Shown in pieces: positions 1 to 7,911 of a stretch of DNA of 32,758 nt (its first letter is position 1; every line of letters begins with the position of its first letter). Made by a program: the position numbers and the translations under genes. This stretch comes from an uncultured Geobacteraceae bacterium (GTDB taxonomy: Bacteria > Desulfobacterota > Desulfuromonadia > Geobacterales > Pseudopelobacteraceae), in assembly GCA_903845365.1 (NCBI GenBank), contig CAIMXI010000005.1, positions 1 to 32,758 of the forward strand. The letters run 5' to 3'. The notes beneath the pieces were generated by a model that was not told the origin of the DNA, did no database searches, and was given only the letters and a program-made list of their open reading frames with translations.

Positions 1-1734
1 CGTTGAAGTACTCTCTTTGACATTACTCAAGTCAACGACCTTCTCCGCTATTGGACTCGCAGCAAGACGCTGCCCCAGTGTGAGTGTCTCATTGAGGAAT
101 TGATCGGTAGCAACAGGTGCAACTGCTACACCAGCAGTAATCTGGTGAGGCTCAGCCTGTTGAATACCTGACTCCAATTTCGCAGATGGAGCAGGAGAGG
201 CGACAAACGACTCTGCCATTGCCATATTCCGGAACCTGTCAGCAGCAAGTGCCGCTGATACTGAATTTGTCGCAACGGGCCTTACTGATTCTGTTTTGGC
301 CGGCGTTACGATGCCAACTGCGGTTCGAGCAACTTCAGGCTGCTGTTGCTTCTGCTCAATTGTCGGTTCTGCTGCCTTAGCTAAATTCTGTAATCGGGCA
401 ACAGGCGTTGGTTCTGATACGACCGTTTCCGGTGTTTTTGACGCTACCGTTTCCGGTGTTTTTGACGCTACCAATTCCGGTGTTTTTGACGTTACCGTTT
501 CCGGTGTTTTTGGCGCTACCAATTCCGGTGTTTTTGATGCTACCGTTTCCGGTGTTTTTGATGCTACCGTTTCCGGTGTTTTTGATGCTACCGTTTCCGG
601 TGTTTCTGATACTACCGTTTTCTGTACTTCTGGCCCGATAGCTTTAGATGTTTCTTTCACAGATTCTGTTTTGTTCGGCGATACAACACCGAATGTGCTC
701 TGACTAACTTCAGGTTGCTGCTGCTTCTGGCCATTAACCTGTTCTGTAGTCAAGGCTGCACTCTGTGACATGTCAACAGGAAGCTCTGCTGCAACGACAG
801 TTGTATCTGCAGACGTCACTGATTCTGTTTTGGCTGGCGCCACAACACCAACTGCGGTCTTAATAGCTTCAGGTTGTTGCTGCTTCTGCTCGATAACCGG
901 TTCCGTTGCTATCGCTACATTCTGTAACTTTCCAACAGGACGTGGTTCTGATACGACAGTTACCAGAGCATCTGTTGCTGATTCTGCTTTGGCCGGCAAT
1001 ACGACACCAACCGCAGTCTGACTGACTTCAGCTCGCGACTGCTTCTGCTCATTAACCGATTTTGCTGTCATGGTTGCATTCTGCTGCGAGTTAGCTACGG
1101 TTGCTGCTTTCGGATCAATCATGATCGCAGGCTGTTCAATTGCCACTGTTACGTTCTGCTGCTTATGCTGATTCTGCGCAATAACCGGCTCTGCTGTCAT
1201 GGCTGCTTTCTGCTGCATGTCATCAGTTACTGTTGCTGCTGCCGGATCAATCATGATCGCAGGCTGTTCAATTGCCATTGTTACGTTCTGCTGCTTCTGT
1301 GCATTATCCGACTTTACTGCCATGCCTGCATTCTGCGGCATGTCAGTTACGGTGGTTGCTGCTGCCGTGTCAGTTGTGACCGCAGGTTGTTCCATTGCCA
1401 TGGTTGCGTTCGGCATCATGTCAACAGAAAGCTGTACCTGTTTGTTGTCACCTTCAGGCATGCCGAACTGTAACTGCCCGGCCAGAGCCATCTGTAATGC
1501 TACATTGATAAAATCAGAATTGTTACCAACCTCGGTCTGCGGCTGTTCCGTTTTTTCCGGTTCGGTTGCAGTATCCTGTTTTACTACCGCTTGCTGTACA
1601 TCCAACAACTTGGCAAAATTACTGCCGTTTTGCGGCGTACCAGCCATTGTCACAACGGCTGCCGCCGACGCTTCAGAAGCTATAAACGGCATAGCCGTAA
1701 GCATTGAAGCTATGTTCATCTGTCCATTACTCAT
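1..1734 (-). CDS. fliK: Flagellar hook-length control protein FliK, N-terminal and repeat region (C-terminus beyond window)
   Basis: The minus frame is open from an ATG at 1734 to the window edge (578 codons, no stop). A strong AGGAGG (1744-1749) precedes the start. The product is rich in Gln, Thr, Val and Ala. It contains longer modules of the form QKQQQPE...TAVGVV.PAKTES, then eight KTPETVAS-like octapeptides around residues 375-438. FliK is exported by the flagellar type III apparatus, measures the hook and switches FlhB specificity; its N-terminal half is typically low-complexity and poorly conserved, and its C-terminal half is a conserved domain. That C-terminal domain is not visible here, so the name rests on position (last gene after fliJ and the MotE-like gene), the strong RBS, and composition. 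Several plus-strand open frames over this interval are by-products of the repeats. An alternative is another large secreted flagellar protein in the same slot. Confidence 0.72.
   Translation of the reverse strand, partial: MSNGQMNIASMLTAMPFIASEASAAAVVTMAGTPQNGSNFAKLLDVQQAVVKQDTATEPEKTEQPQTEVGNNSDFINVALQMALAGQLQFGMPEGDNKQVQLSVDMMPNATMAMEQPAVTTDTAAATTVTDMPQNAGMAVKSDNAQKQQNVTMAIEQPAIMIDPAAATVTDDMQQKAAMTAEPVIAQNQHKQQNVTVAIEQPAIMIDPKAATVANSQQNATMTAKSVNEQKQSRAEVSQTAVGVVLPAKAESATDALVTVVSEPRPVGKLQNVAIATEPVIEQKQQQPEAIKTAVGVVAPAKTESVTSADTTVVAAELPVDMSQSAALTTEQVNGQKQQQPEVSQSTFGVVSPNKTESVKETSKAIGPEVQKTVVSETPETVASKTPETVASKTPETVASKTPELVAPKTPETVTSKTPELVASKTPETVASKTPETVVSEPTPVARLQNLAKAAEPTIEQKQQQPEVARTAVGIVTPAKTESVRPVATNSVSAALAADRFRNMAMAESFVASPAPSAKLESGIQQAEPHQITAGVAVAPVATDQFLNETLTLGQRLAASPIAEKVVDLSNVKESTST
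422..613 (-). repeat. 24-bp tandem repeat, 8 copies, inside fliK
   Basis: Eight consecutive 24-base units start at 422, 446, 470, 494, 518, 542, 566 and 590. They differ at only a few positions (for example accgtttcc versus accaattcc, and gacgct versus gatgct). Read on the minus strand each encodes the octapeptide KTPETVAS or a variant such as KTPELVAS, KTPELVAP or KTPETVTS. A degenerate ninth unit begins at 614. The unit length keeps the frame, so changes in copy number would lengthen or shorten the protein without breaking it. Confidence 0.95.
1111..1296 (-). repeat. 132-bp-period direct repeat in fliK (54-bp near-identical cores)
   Basis: Positions 1111-1164 and 1243-1296 match at 53 of 54 bases, 132 bases apart. 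Both encode the segment QQNVT.AIEQPAIMIDP on the minus strand. A more diverged third copy lies near 1375-1420. Together with the 24-bp array this shows that the central part of fliK grew by repeated in-frame duplication. Confidence 0.85.
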
Positions 1735-1763
1735 TTGTTTTCACCTCCTTTCTTTTATAGATT

Positions 1764-1796
1764 TTTTATGGAGTGGACTTTTGCTAGTCCATAAAA
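1764..1796 (-). repeat. Inverted repeat between the MotE-like gene and fliK
   Basis: Nine-base perfect arms (TTTTATGGA at 1764-1772 and TCCATAAAA at 1788-1796) enclose 15 bases, which also contain a GGACT/AGTCC pairing option. It lies in the 68-base gap before fliK, just upstream of its ribosome binding site. There is no U-run after it on the transcribed strand, so a simple terminator is unlikely; an mRNA processing or stability structure is possible. Confidence 0.4.
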
Positions 1797-1802
1797 TTGA
1801 GT

Positions 1803-2381
1803 TTATCTCCCCAGCATATTGTCGTTCACCCACTTTAACAGTCGCGGTTGACTGATAAATGGCGCCAGTTTAGCGACGCTCTTGGTGTCCATTCTGCCGA
1901 GGAGTGTGAGAGCCACATCTTCTTTCAGTGAATCAATCATCTTGCCAGCCTGCTCACTCTTAATGGTTTTAAACAGCTTAACCATTTTAGTAATCTTTTC
2001 ATCCTGCATTTTCTTATGTGCTTCAGACTCTGCCTTCAATGTATCATCAAGCCTTTTTTTGCTGTCTTCGAGAGCTTTTACCTGCGCTTCCAGCTTATCA
2101 CTCAATTTTTTCAGTTCCTGCTCTTTTGCCGCAAGGGCAGCCTCTTTCTCGGCCAACTGCTGGCGCCGGCCATCCTGAAGGGCTTTCTCTTCGCGAGCGG
2201 CTCGCGTGGCGTTAACCGGCTGCTGACTCATCGGTGTGTGTTCTTTCTCCGCCCCAGCAGGAGATTTAGCCGCTGTTTCACTCTGAACGGCAGCAGCGAA
2301 AACGGCAGGCAACGAATAGTGCGCTATAAGGAGCCCTCCCACCAACAAGAGGGCTGTTAACAGTTTATTTTTCTGAGTCAC
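1803..2381 (-). CDS. MotE-like membrane-anchored coiled-coil protein with MgtE-N-like C-terminus
   Basis: 192 residues from a GTG start that overlaps the fliJ stop by four bases (GTGA). Residues about 6-30 form a signal-anchor. Residues about 60-130 are strongly charged heptad-like coiled coil (EKEAALAAKEQELKKLSDKL). Residues about 131-192 (KMVKLFKTIKSEQAGKMIDSL...LLGRMDTKSVAKL) resemble the MgtE intracellular N-domain fold. Proteins of this architecture sit directly after fliJ in many flagellar operons and are often annotated as MgtE-N domain or FliJ-associated proteins; MotE of Campylobacter, a periplasmic chaperone for the stator protein MotC, has similar architecture. The role here is inferred from position and architecture, probably acting at the stator/basal body. 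It is not a magnesium transporter, because the transmembrane channel domain is absent. Confidence 0.75.
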   Translation of the reverse strand: MTQKNKLLTALLLVGGLLIAHYSLPAVFAAAVQSETAAKSPAGAEKEHTPMSQQPVNATRAAREEKALQDGRRQQLAEKEAALAAKEQELKKLSDKLEAQVKALEDSKKRLDDTLKAESEAHKKMQDEKITKMVKLFKTIKSEQAGKMIDSLKEDVALTLLGRMDTKSVAKLAPFISQPRLLKWVNDNMLGR

Positions 2382-2821
2382 GCCGATTTACCCTTTTTCT
2401 GAATGGATATTTCGTCAAGAAAATTCCGCTCCCTGACTGCAATCAACTGCCTAAATTCAAAAGCTTGCTTCTTTTTCAGAGACTCGAGCACTTTCTTTTC
2501 CTTACTTGCTTCCATCAAGTCGGATCTTTTTTCATCCATAATCTGGTCAAGCTGTTCGATCTGTTCGCCATACTGTTGTATCTCTGTACGTTTACGGGAA
2601 AAAAAGTCCAGATAGAGCTTCATGTCATCAATGCATCCAATATCTTGCTGACACTTCTGGTATTCCCGCGACAACAGCGCAACCAGCGCCTCTTCCCGTT
2701 CTAATTCCTCATTGACCAGCTCAAGCTGATGTTTTGCAAGCGCAAATTCCTGCTTTCGCAGCTTTTCCATCTCGCGGCGATAGAGGAGTACCTGTTCCAG
2801 TTCAAATGTATTTCCAGCCAT
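2378..2821 (-). CDS. fliJ: Flagellar export chaperone/stalk protein FliJ
   Basis: 147 residues, almost entirely helical and charged (LEQVLLYRREMEKLRKQEFALAKHQL, then EEALVALLSREYQKCQQD), as expected for the FliJ coiled-coil hairpin. FliJ occupies the central stalk of the FliI hexamer, like the gamma subunit of F-type ATPases, and helps couple ATP hydrolysis and proton flow to export. It starts with ATG 29 bases after the fliI stop, and its TGA overlaps the GTG of the MotE-like gene. Length (about 147) is normal. Sequence conservation in this family is low, so the fliI-fliJ position carries much of the weight. Confidence 0.88.
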   Translation of the reverse strand: MAGNTFELEQVLLYRREMEKLRKQEFALAKHQLELVNEELEREEALVALLSREYQKCQQDIGCIDDMKLYLDFFSRKRTEIQQYGEQIEQLDQIMDEKRSDLMEASKEKKVLESLKKKQAFEFRQLIAVRERNFLDEISIQKKGKSA

Positions 2822-2850
2822 CTCTCATGACTCCCCGAAAATTGCCAGAA

Positions 2851-4170
2851 TCAGGATTCAAACAACACCTTTAAATCCCGCAGCGCCTCTTCCTGCGTGA
2901 CTGGATTATTAACAGCCTGCTTAATAAATTGCTGCATCTGATCGATATGCTCTACAGCATAATCTATACCGGAATTGCTCCCTTTTTTATAGGCTCCGAT
3001 ATTTATCAGATCTTCTGACTGACGGTACGTTGCAAGCACCTCCTTGAACCGGGAAGCTACTTTCAGATGTTCCTCTGAAGCCACATCCGTCATGACACGA
3101 CTGGTACTTGCCAGGACATCGATTGCCGGATAAATGGTTCGCGCCGCCAGTTCACGCGATAAAACGATGTGCCCATCCAGAATACTGCGCATGGCATCAG
3201 AAATAGGCTCATTAAAATCGTCGCCTTCGACGAGAACCGTGTAAAGCGCGGTGATACTCCCTTCGGGAAAATTGCCGGTCCGCTCGAGTAATTTCGGGAG
3301 CGCTGCAAAGACGGACGGTGTATACCCTTTGGTTGTAGGAGGCTCGCCTATTGCAAGTCCAACCTCGCGCATCGCCATGGCGAAACGGGTTGCTGAATCC
3401 ATCATCAGCAGAACTTTTTTTCCCTGATTCTTAAAATATTCCGCTATTGTTGTCGCTATGTAAGCTCCACGCATCCTAACAAGAGGAGGTTGATCGGACG
3501 TTGCTACGACCACAACAGACTTCTTCAACCCCTGCTCCTGCAGATCCTTTTCAATAAATTCAAGAAGTTCGCGTCCACGCTCACCTATAAGCGCAATAAC
3601 ATTAACATCCGCCTCAGTATAGCGTGCTATCATCCCTAATAAGGTTGACTTCCCCACGCCGGATCCGGCCAATATGCCGACCCGCTGCCCCTGACCGCAG
3701 GTAAGTAAGCCGTTAATACTGCGAATACCGAGGTCAAGCGGTTTCCGGATCGGCAGGCGCAACATCGGGTTCACCGGCAGGGCGTAGATTGGATACTCTT
3801 CCTCCGCATGAATCGACCCTTTATCGTCTATCGGTTTGCCAAGCCCGTCAATAACACGACCCAACATGAGTGGTCCAACGCCAAGTGTTGCCTTCTCACG
3901 GCGAACCGAGATCCGACTGTCAAGCCCAACTCCGCGTAGTTCACCAAGCGGCATAAGCAGCGTTTTGTTATTACGAAAGCCGACTACTTCGGCCGGGATC
4001 GGATCTCCTTCTAACGGCTTAATCTCGCAAATAGCACCGACGGAGGTATCGGGACAGAACCCCTCAATAACCAGACCGACAACCTGAGTAACTTTGCCAT
4101 GCAGCCTGATAGACTTTGTCGACGCAACTATCGGGTGATATTTTTCAAGATTGATTTTCTTATCAGGCAT
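2851..4170 (-). CDS. fliI: Flagellum-specific ATPase FliI
   Basis: 439 residues, the usual FliI length. An N-terminal beta-barrel region (about 20-95) is followed by a RecA-like core with Walker A AGSGVGKST at about 168-176, the IGERGRE segment, a Walker B region KVLLMMDSATRFAMA, and the EPPTTKGYTPSVFA segment typical of type III export ATPases. FliI forms the hexameric ATPase below the flagellar export gate and works with FliH and FliJ on unfolded substrates. The ATG at 4170 lies six bases after the fliH stop, so translation is probably coupled. No catalytic residue appears to be missing. A virulence-type YscN paralogue is less likely given the flagellar neighbours. Confidence 0.97.
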   Translation of the reverse strand: MPDKKINLEKYHPIVASTKSIRLHGKVTQVVGLVIEGFCPDTSVGAICEIKPLEGDPIPAEVVGFRNNKTLLMPLGELRGVGLDSRISVRREKATLGVGPLMLGRVIDGLGKPIDDKGSIHAEEEYPIYALPVNPMLRLPIRKPLDLGIRSINGLLTCGQGQRVGILAGSGVGKSTLLGMIARYTEADVNVIALIGERGRELLEFIEKDLQEQGLKKSVVVVATSDQPPLVRMRGAYIATTIAEYFKNQGKKVLLMMDSATRFAMAMREVGLAIGEPPTTKGYTPSVFAALPKLLERTGNFPEGSITALYTVLVEGDDFNEPISDAMRSILDGHIVLSRELAARTIYPAIDVLASTSRVMTDVASEEHLKVASRFKEVLATYRQSEDLINIGAYKKGSNSGIDYAVEHIDQMQQFIKQAVNNPVTQEEALRDLKVLFES

Positions 4171-4176
4171 AGCAGA

Positions 4177-4893
4177 TTACTGCTCCCCAACAACAGTGGC
4201 TCTCTGTTCGATGAGGCTTCGGTATATCTGATCCAACTGGCCATCCAGAGAAGCGTCTATAGTTCCCATCTCGGTATCGACAAGACAGAAGCCTGATTCA
4301 ACCGAATGATCAGGCTTGATCGACAGGTGCTCACTGCGAAGTTCTTTGAGTATCGAGTCGTCACTTCCTGAGGTAACCAGCAGATAATCATCGGGATTTA
4401 TATGCACGGTGATCTCCTGACGAGCAGAGAGATCTGCGATTGCACTTTGTACTACACCGGTCAGAATTGAGCGATTCTGGGTTACTTCGTGGATGATCAC
4501 CTTGCGTGCTACAAGCATAACCAGGTTGATTATCTCGTCTTCAGACTCGCGAAGTGTTTTTTCCCGTAAACTGGTTATGGTTTTACTTGAGTCGCGTAAC
4601 GCGCGTAAAACTTCTGTCAGTTCCCGCCCGGCTTGCTCCTGCCCCTCTTTCAGACCGTCATTGAATGCCTCGCTGATTCGCTGGTCAAGCTCTGCTTCAG
4701 TAATATTAGCAAGAGGGGGGCCTTCATCAACTACGACCACTTGTTTTGAACCTATTAAGTCAAGTGGGACAAAATTCCCGACCTGTTGAATTACAGGAGC
4801 TATTCCACCACTCTCTTGCATATTTCTAAAGCTGAATTCTGAAAACTCTGAAATTTTGTTGTTGCCCGATTTTATGACTTTAGACGAGGACAT
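4177..4893 (-). CDS. fliH: Flagellar assembly protein FliH
   Basis: 238 residues from the ATG at 4893, chosen over a TTG eight codons upstream because a GGGGAG ribosome binding site lies just before it. The start lies inside the end of fliG (14-base overlap). The N-terminal part (KVIKSGNNK...PLDLIGSKQVVVVDEG) is variable. The centre is helical (EAELDQRISEAFNDGLKEGQEQAGRELTEVL). The C-terminal part (LVMLVARKVIIHEVTQNRSIL, then ITVHINPDDYLLV) matches the FliH/YscL V-ATPase E-subunit-like domain. FliH dimers bind FliI, regulate its activity and dock it to the C ring through FliN. Confidence 0.93.
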   Translation of the reverse strand: MSSSKVIKSGNNKISEFSEFSFRNMQESGGIAPVIQQVGNFVPLDLIGSKQVVVVDEGPPLANITEAELDQRISEAFNDGLKEGQEQAGRELTEVLRALRDSSKTITSLREKTLRESEDEIINLVMLVARKVIIHEVTQNRSILTGVVQSAIADLSARQEITVHINPDDYLLVTSGSDDSILKELRSEHLSIKPDHSVESGFCLVDTEMGTIDASLDGQLDQIYRSLIEQRATVVGEQ

Positions 4894-5875
4894 CGTCACT
4901 CCCCTTGCCACCGGCAAGTACTACTTTCCCCTCTTCTTCCATTTTGCGTACGATCTTGATGATTTCGGCCTGGGCTTTTTCGACATCTGATAGCCGCACC
5001 GGACCCATGACCTCCAGGTCTTCTTTAATCATATCTGCCGCGCGGCTGGAGATGTTTCTGAAAATCTTTTCTTTGATTTCGTCCGAAGACGTTTTCATGG
5101 CCAGAGTCAAAGTATCGTTGGAAACTTCACGCATTACCGACTGAATACTCCGATCATCGAGAGCGAAGACATTCTCAAAGGTAAATAGGTGTTTACGAAT
5201 TACTTCAGATAACGGCGGACTCATCACATCGAGTTTGTCGAGAATCTGTTTTTCCTCGGTGCGGTCAAAGAAGTTAAACATGTCAACGACTTTATCAATG
5301 CCGCCGATTTTAAACCGTTGCGTCCCACCCATGGATTTAAGTTCGCGCCTCATGGCTTCGTCAAGCTCTTTGAGGATGTCTGGTGAAACCTGATCTACAT
5401 CTGCGATCCGTAAGACCACCTCCGCCTGGAGCTCCATCGGCAGAAGGCTTATAACTTCAGATGTCTGCTTTGATTTAAGTTTGGCAAGGATGACTGCAAT
5501 TGTCTGAGGGTGTTCCTGTGAAAGAAAGTTGGCAAGAGTTTTTGAGTCGGCGTGTGCTATGACATCAACCATATCTGAACCACTGGAGTTTTGTAGCTCA
5601 CTCATCAGAGTCTGGGCTTTCTCAGACCCGAGAGTATTTTCAAGAAGCTTTAGTACAAAATCGTCGCCGTGAGAGAACAGACCTGCTCCGGGCCCGATCA
5701 CGGAAGTGAACTCATTGACAACGCTCATGATCGTTTCCTGTGGGACATGACCAAGAGCTGACATGCTTCTACTGATTTGTTTTATTTCAGTATCGTCAAA
5801 ATGCTCGAAAACCATCGCTGTCGCTTCGTTTCCGAGGTAGAGCAACAGTATGGCGGCTTTTTCTGAACCTGTCAT
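4880..5875 (-). CDS. fliG: Flagellar motor switch protein FliG
   Basis: 331 residues from the ATG at 5875 (MTGSEKAAILLLYLG), preceded by AGAAGG; an upstream in-frame start at 5932 would overlap fliF and add an atypical tail. It has the FliG N-domain that binds FliF, the middle domain with the EHPQTIAVIL motif that contacts FliM, and the C-terminal domain with the charged helix LDDRSIQSVMREVSNDTLTLAMK that contacts the stator. It forms the upper part of the C ring and transmits torque and direction switching. Length is standard. It begins 35 bases after the fliF stop and overlaps fliH by 14 bases. Confidence 0.97.
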   Translation of the reverse strand: MTGSEKAAILLLYLGNEATAMVFEHFDDTEIKQISRSMSALGHVPQETIMSVVNEFTSVIGPGAGLFSHGDDFVLKLLENTLGSEKAQTLMSELQNSSGSDMVDVIAHADSKTLANFLSQEHPQTIAVILAKLKSKQTSEVISLLPMELQAEVVLRIADVDQVSPDILKELDEAMRRELKSMGGTQRFKIGGIDKVVDMFNFFDRTEEKQILDKLDVMSPPLSEVIRKHLFTFENVFALDDRSIQSVMREVSNDTLTLAMKTSSDEIKEKIFRNISSRAADMIKEDLEVMGPVRLSDVEKAQAEIIKIVRKMEEEGKVVLAGGKGSDDVLV

Positions 5876-5910
5876 GGGATCCCTTCTGCTATAAGAACGA
5901 TATAAAAATC

Positions 5911-6813
5911 CTACCTGTCCTCGGCAACCCAATTCTGAAGAATCTGGGCAACCTGGTAGGGATCTTTTTTCACTTGTTCAACCAATTCCTGCTGCGTCAT
6001 CGAATACGAAGAAAGTGCTGCTTGATCAGCTCCTGCCAACTGCTTTCCTCCGGGGCCGATGCCTTCAAAGTTTTCAGCTGACGGGGGTTTTCCGATACGA
6101 AGCGAGGTAAGAAGCGGGCGGATTACAAACATGATCAACAGCAGAAAGCTGATTCCGATCATCAGGTTTTTTGCAAGAGATAGATAGAACGGATTTGTCC
6201 ACCAGGTGGCAGTTTCAATCGTTCCGGACTCTCCCGTCTCCTGGAACGGGATATTTTGCACACTCAACTGGTCTCCGCGCGCCGGGTTAAAGCCGACAGC
6301 GCTTTTTACCAACGTTTCAATTTTCTGCAATTCATCCGGCGAGCGGGGTGAGTATTTGGCCTTTGCAACCTGACCCTCCTTAACCGCTGCCGGTGCTTCA
6401 TATTTGCCATCAACCAGCACCGCGACAGATATCTTACTGAGGGCTCCAACCGGTTCAATAATTTTTGCTGTACTACGACTTACATCATAGTTGAGGATTT
6501 CATCATTTTTGGAACCACCGCCAGTCGTTGCCCCCCCTGCGGGAGCGGTGCGCCCGATATTCGTCTGTACTCCCGGAACACCTGCACTGCTGGTGCTTGA
6601 TGACCCTTTCTCCTCTGTCCGCTGCTCGCTGCGAACAGCGATTGATTCAGGATCAAACTTTTCCTCAAGCCGCTCAACCTGCTTGAAGTCGAATGACGCG
6701 GTAACGCGTGCGACAGACTTGCCTCCTCCAACTATCCTGTCAAGTAGCGATTGAATACGTTCTTCGACATTTTTTTCATACGCCCGCTGAGTTTCCTGCA
6801 TGGCCGAAGACAT
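5911..6813 (-). CDS. fliF: MS-ring protein FliF, C-terminal part (separated from N-terminal part by a frame break)
   Basis: This frame continues FliF from just after the G run at 6833-6842. In-frame codons GAT CCG ACG TCA CGT precede the ATG at 6813, giving the expected FliF sequence ...GGDPTSRMSSAMQETQRAYEKNVEERIQSLLDRIVG. It contains the second ring-building region, a Gly/Ser/Thr-rich stretch (SSSTSSAGVPGVQTN), the second transmembrane helix (LMIGISFLLLIMFVIRPLL) and the C-terminal tail (YQVAQILQNWVAEDR) that binds FliG. The ATG is internal to the family sequence and has no convincing RBS, so independent translation is unlikely to be the native arrangement. Joined to the N-terminal part, a restored protein would be about 527 residues, normal for FliF. 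Confidence 0.9.
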   Translation of the reverse strand: MSSAMQETQRAYEKNVEERIQSLLDRIVGGGKSVARVTASFDFKQVERLEEKFDPESIAVRSEQRTEEKGSSSTSSAGVPGVQTNIGRTAPAGGATTGGGSKNDEILNYDVSRSTAKIIEPVGALSKISVAVLVDGKYEAPAAVKEGQVAKAKYSPRSPDELQKIETLVKSAVGFNPARGDQLSVQNIPFQETGESGTIETATWWTNPFYLSLAKNLMIGISFLLLIMFVIRPLLTSLRIGKPPSAENFEGIGPGGKQLAGADQAALSSYSMTQQELVEQVKKDPYQVAQILQNWVAEDR

Positions 6814-7493
6814 ACGTGACGTCGGATCGCCGCCCCCCCCCCTTTGCTGAGGATTTTACCCCGGCTGTCAAGTATGGTTACATGCTCGGCGTCCATACCC
6901 TCAATCGATGAGGAGACCAGATGAACAACCCCCTGCACCTCAGAATCCTTCAGCGCGCGGTTCGATTTCATTTTGAGTACGATTGAAGCGGTGGCAGGTT
7001 TTTCATTATCTTTAAAAAGGGATTTTTCCGGAATGACCAGGTGTACACGCGCCTGCTCGACTCCGGTCAACTGTGCAATTGTCCGGGATAACTCCCCCTG
7101 AAGGGCCCGCTGATAATTCAGCTTCTGCACGAACTCCGTCATGCCGAAATTTTTGCGGTCAAAAATTTCAAACCCGACGCCGCCACCCTGCGGAATCCCC
7201 TCGGAAGCAAGAGTAAGGCGCAGTTCGTAAACCTTGTCCGCCGGCACAAGAATTCCCTTACCATCAGCCGTAATCTCGTATGGGGTCTTGGCATCTTTCA
7301 GTTTTTTGACAATTTCACCGGCGTCTTCCGATGTCAGGTTGGTGAAAAGTGGTCGATATTCCGTGCGGTTCGCAACGAATATCAGCACTGCAAACGCAAC
7401 CGCAGATATGAGAGCCACGGCAGCAATCAGCATCTGTTTACTCGGAGAAAGCGCGATAAATGGCTCTATGAGTCTACGGATTCCTTCAGGCAT
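6732..7493 (-). CDS. fliF: MS-ring protein FliF, N-terminal part (reads out of frame after a G10 tract)
   Basis: From the ATG at 7493 (AGGAGG nearby) the product starts with the FliF N-terminal cytoplasmic segment and first transmembrane helix (residues about 20-41). The periplasmic ring-building region follows, with EITADGKGILVPADKVYELRL and EQARVHLVIPEKSLFKD. After ILDSRGKILSKGGG it loses the family sequence and reads a spurious tail (AAIRRHVCLRP...) to a stop at 6732. Insertion of one base or loss of two within the ten-G run would restore the frame of the downstream part. FliF oligomerises into the MS ring, the base for the C ring and export gate, so this frame as written would not give a functional ring. 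Causes could be sequencing error, phase variation, or slippage. Confidence 0.88.
   Translation of the reverse strand: MPEGIRRLIEPFIALSPSKQMLIAAVALISAVAFAVLIFVANRTEYRPLFTNLTSEDAGEIVKKLKDAKTPYEITADGKGILVPADKVYELRLTLASEGIPQGGGVGFEIFDRKNFGMTEFVQKLNYQRALQGELSRTIAQLTGVEQARVHLVIPEKSLFKDNEKPATASIVLKMKSNRALKDSEVQGVVHLVSSSIEGMDAEHVTILDSRGKILSKGGGAAIRRHVCLRPCRKLSGRMKKMSKNVFNRYLTG
6833..6842 (-). repeat. Homopolymer G10 (C10 on plus) at the fliF frame break
   Basis: Ten consecutive C on the plus strand (G on the coding strand) sit exactly where the two FliF reading frames change. With the downstream CGGC GAT context, run lengths of 8 or 11 keep FliF in frame, while 10 does not. Long G runs are known sites of polymerase slippage and of assembly or sequencing error. 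Confidence 0.95.
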
Positions 7494-7553
7494 GGCAGCG
7501 TCTATCCTCCTTTCGAGTGATTGCTACATAACCGGAACTAGGTTCATGCATGC

Positions 7554-7856
7554 CTATACCTGCATCCGCATAACTTCCTGGTATGCCTCAAGCGCCTTAT
7601 TGCGTACCTGTGACATAAACTGAAATGAAATACTCGACTTTTCAACTGCAATCATGACCTCGTGAAGGTTTTTGTTCTCTCCGCTCGCGAGTCCCTGAAT
7701 CGCCTTATCTGACTGCACCTGTATCTCATTAACTTTTGACACAAGCTCACTGAAAAACTTGCCGGCCCCTTCAACTGGAGATGAAGAACCGCCCTTACCT
7801 AATTCCGGAAAAGCTTTTGATATCCCTAATCCGTTCTCAATACCTGGAATTGCCAT
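7554..7856 (-). CDS. fliE: Flagellar hook-basal body complex protein FliE
   Basis: 100 residues, the normal size. The C-terminal two thirds ([21 protein letters not shown], then [37 protein letters not shown]) match the conserved FliE region. FliE connects the export gate/MS ring to the proximal rod and is among the first rod substrates exported. The start ATG at 7856 has GAGGG upstream. It lies between flgC and fliF, as in many flagellar operons, with 55 bases to the flgC stop and 60 to the fliF start. Confidence 0.95.
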   Translation of the reverse strand: MAIPGIENGLGISKAFPELGKGGSSSPVEGAGKFFSELVSKVNEIQVQSDKAIQGLASGENKNLHEVMIAVEKSSISFQFMSQVRNKALEAYQEVMRMQV

Positions 7857-7911
7857 AGTCGTGCCCTCGTATGTTATTATTTATGCGCTTGTTTGTATCG
7901 ATCAGTCACTG

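Noticed and set aside
422..613. CRISPR-like array
   Set aside because: The 24-bp units are contiguous with no unique spacers and encode an in-frame octapeptide.
296..703. Plus-strand open frames with VSGVFDAT or PFPVFL repeats
   Set aside because: They are antisense readings of the 24-bp fliK repeats; the minus-strand frame has the strong RBS, operon context and full-length openness.
5876..5932. N-terminal extension of fliG
   Set aside because: It overlaps the fliF end and is absent from the family; the ATG at 5875 has an RBS and gives normal length.
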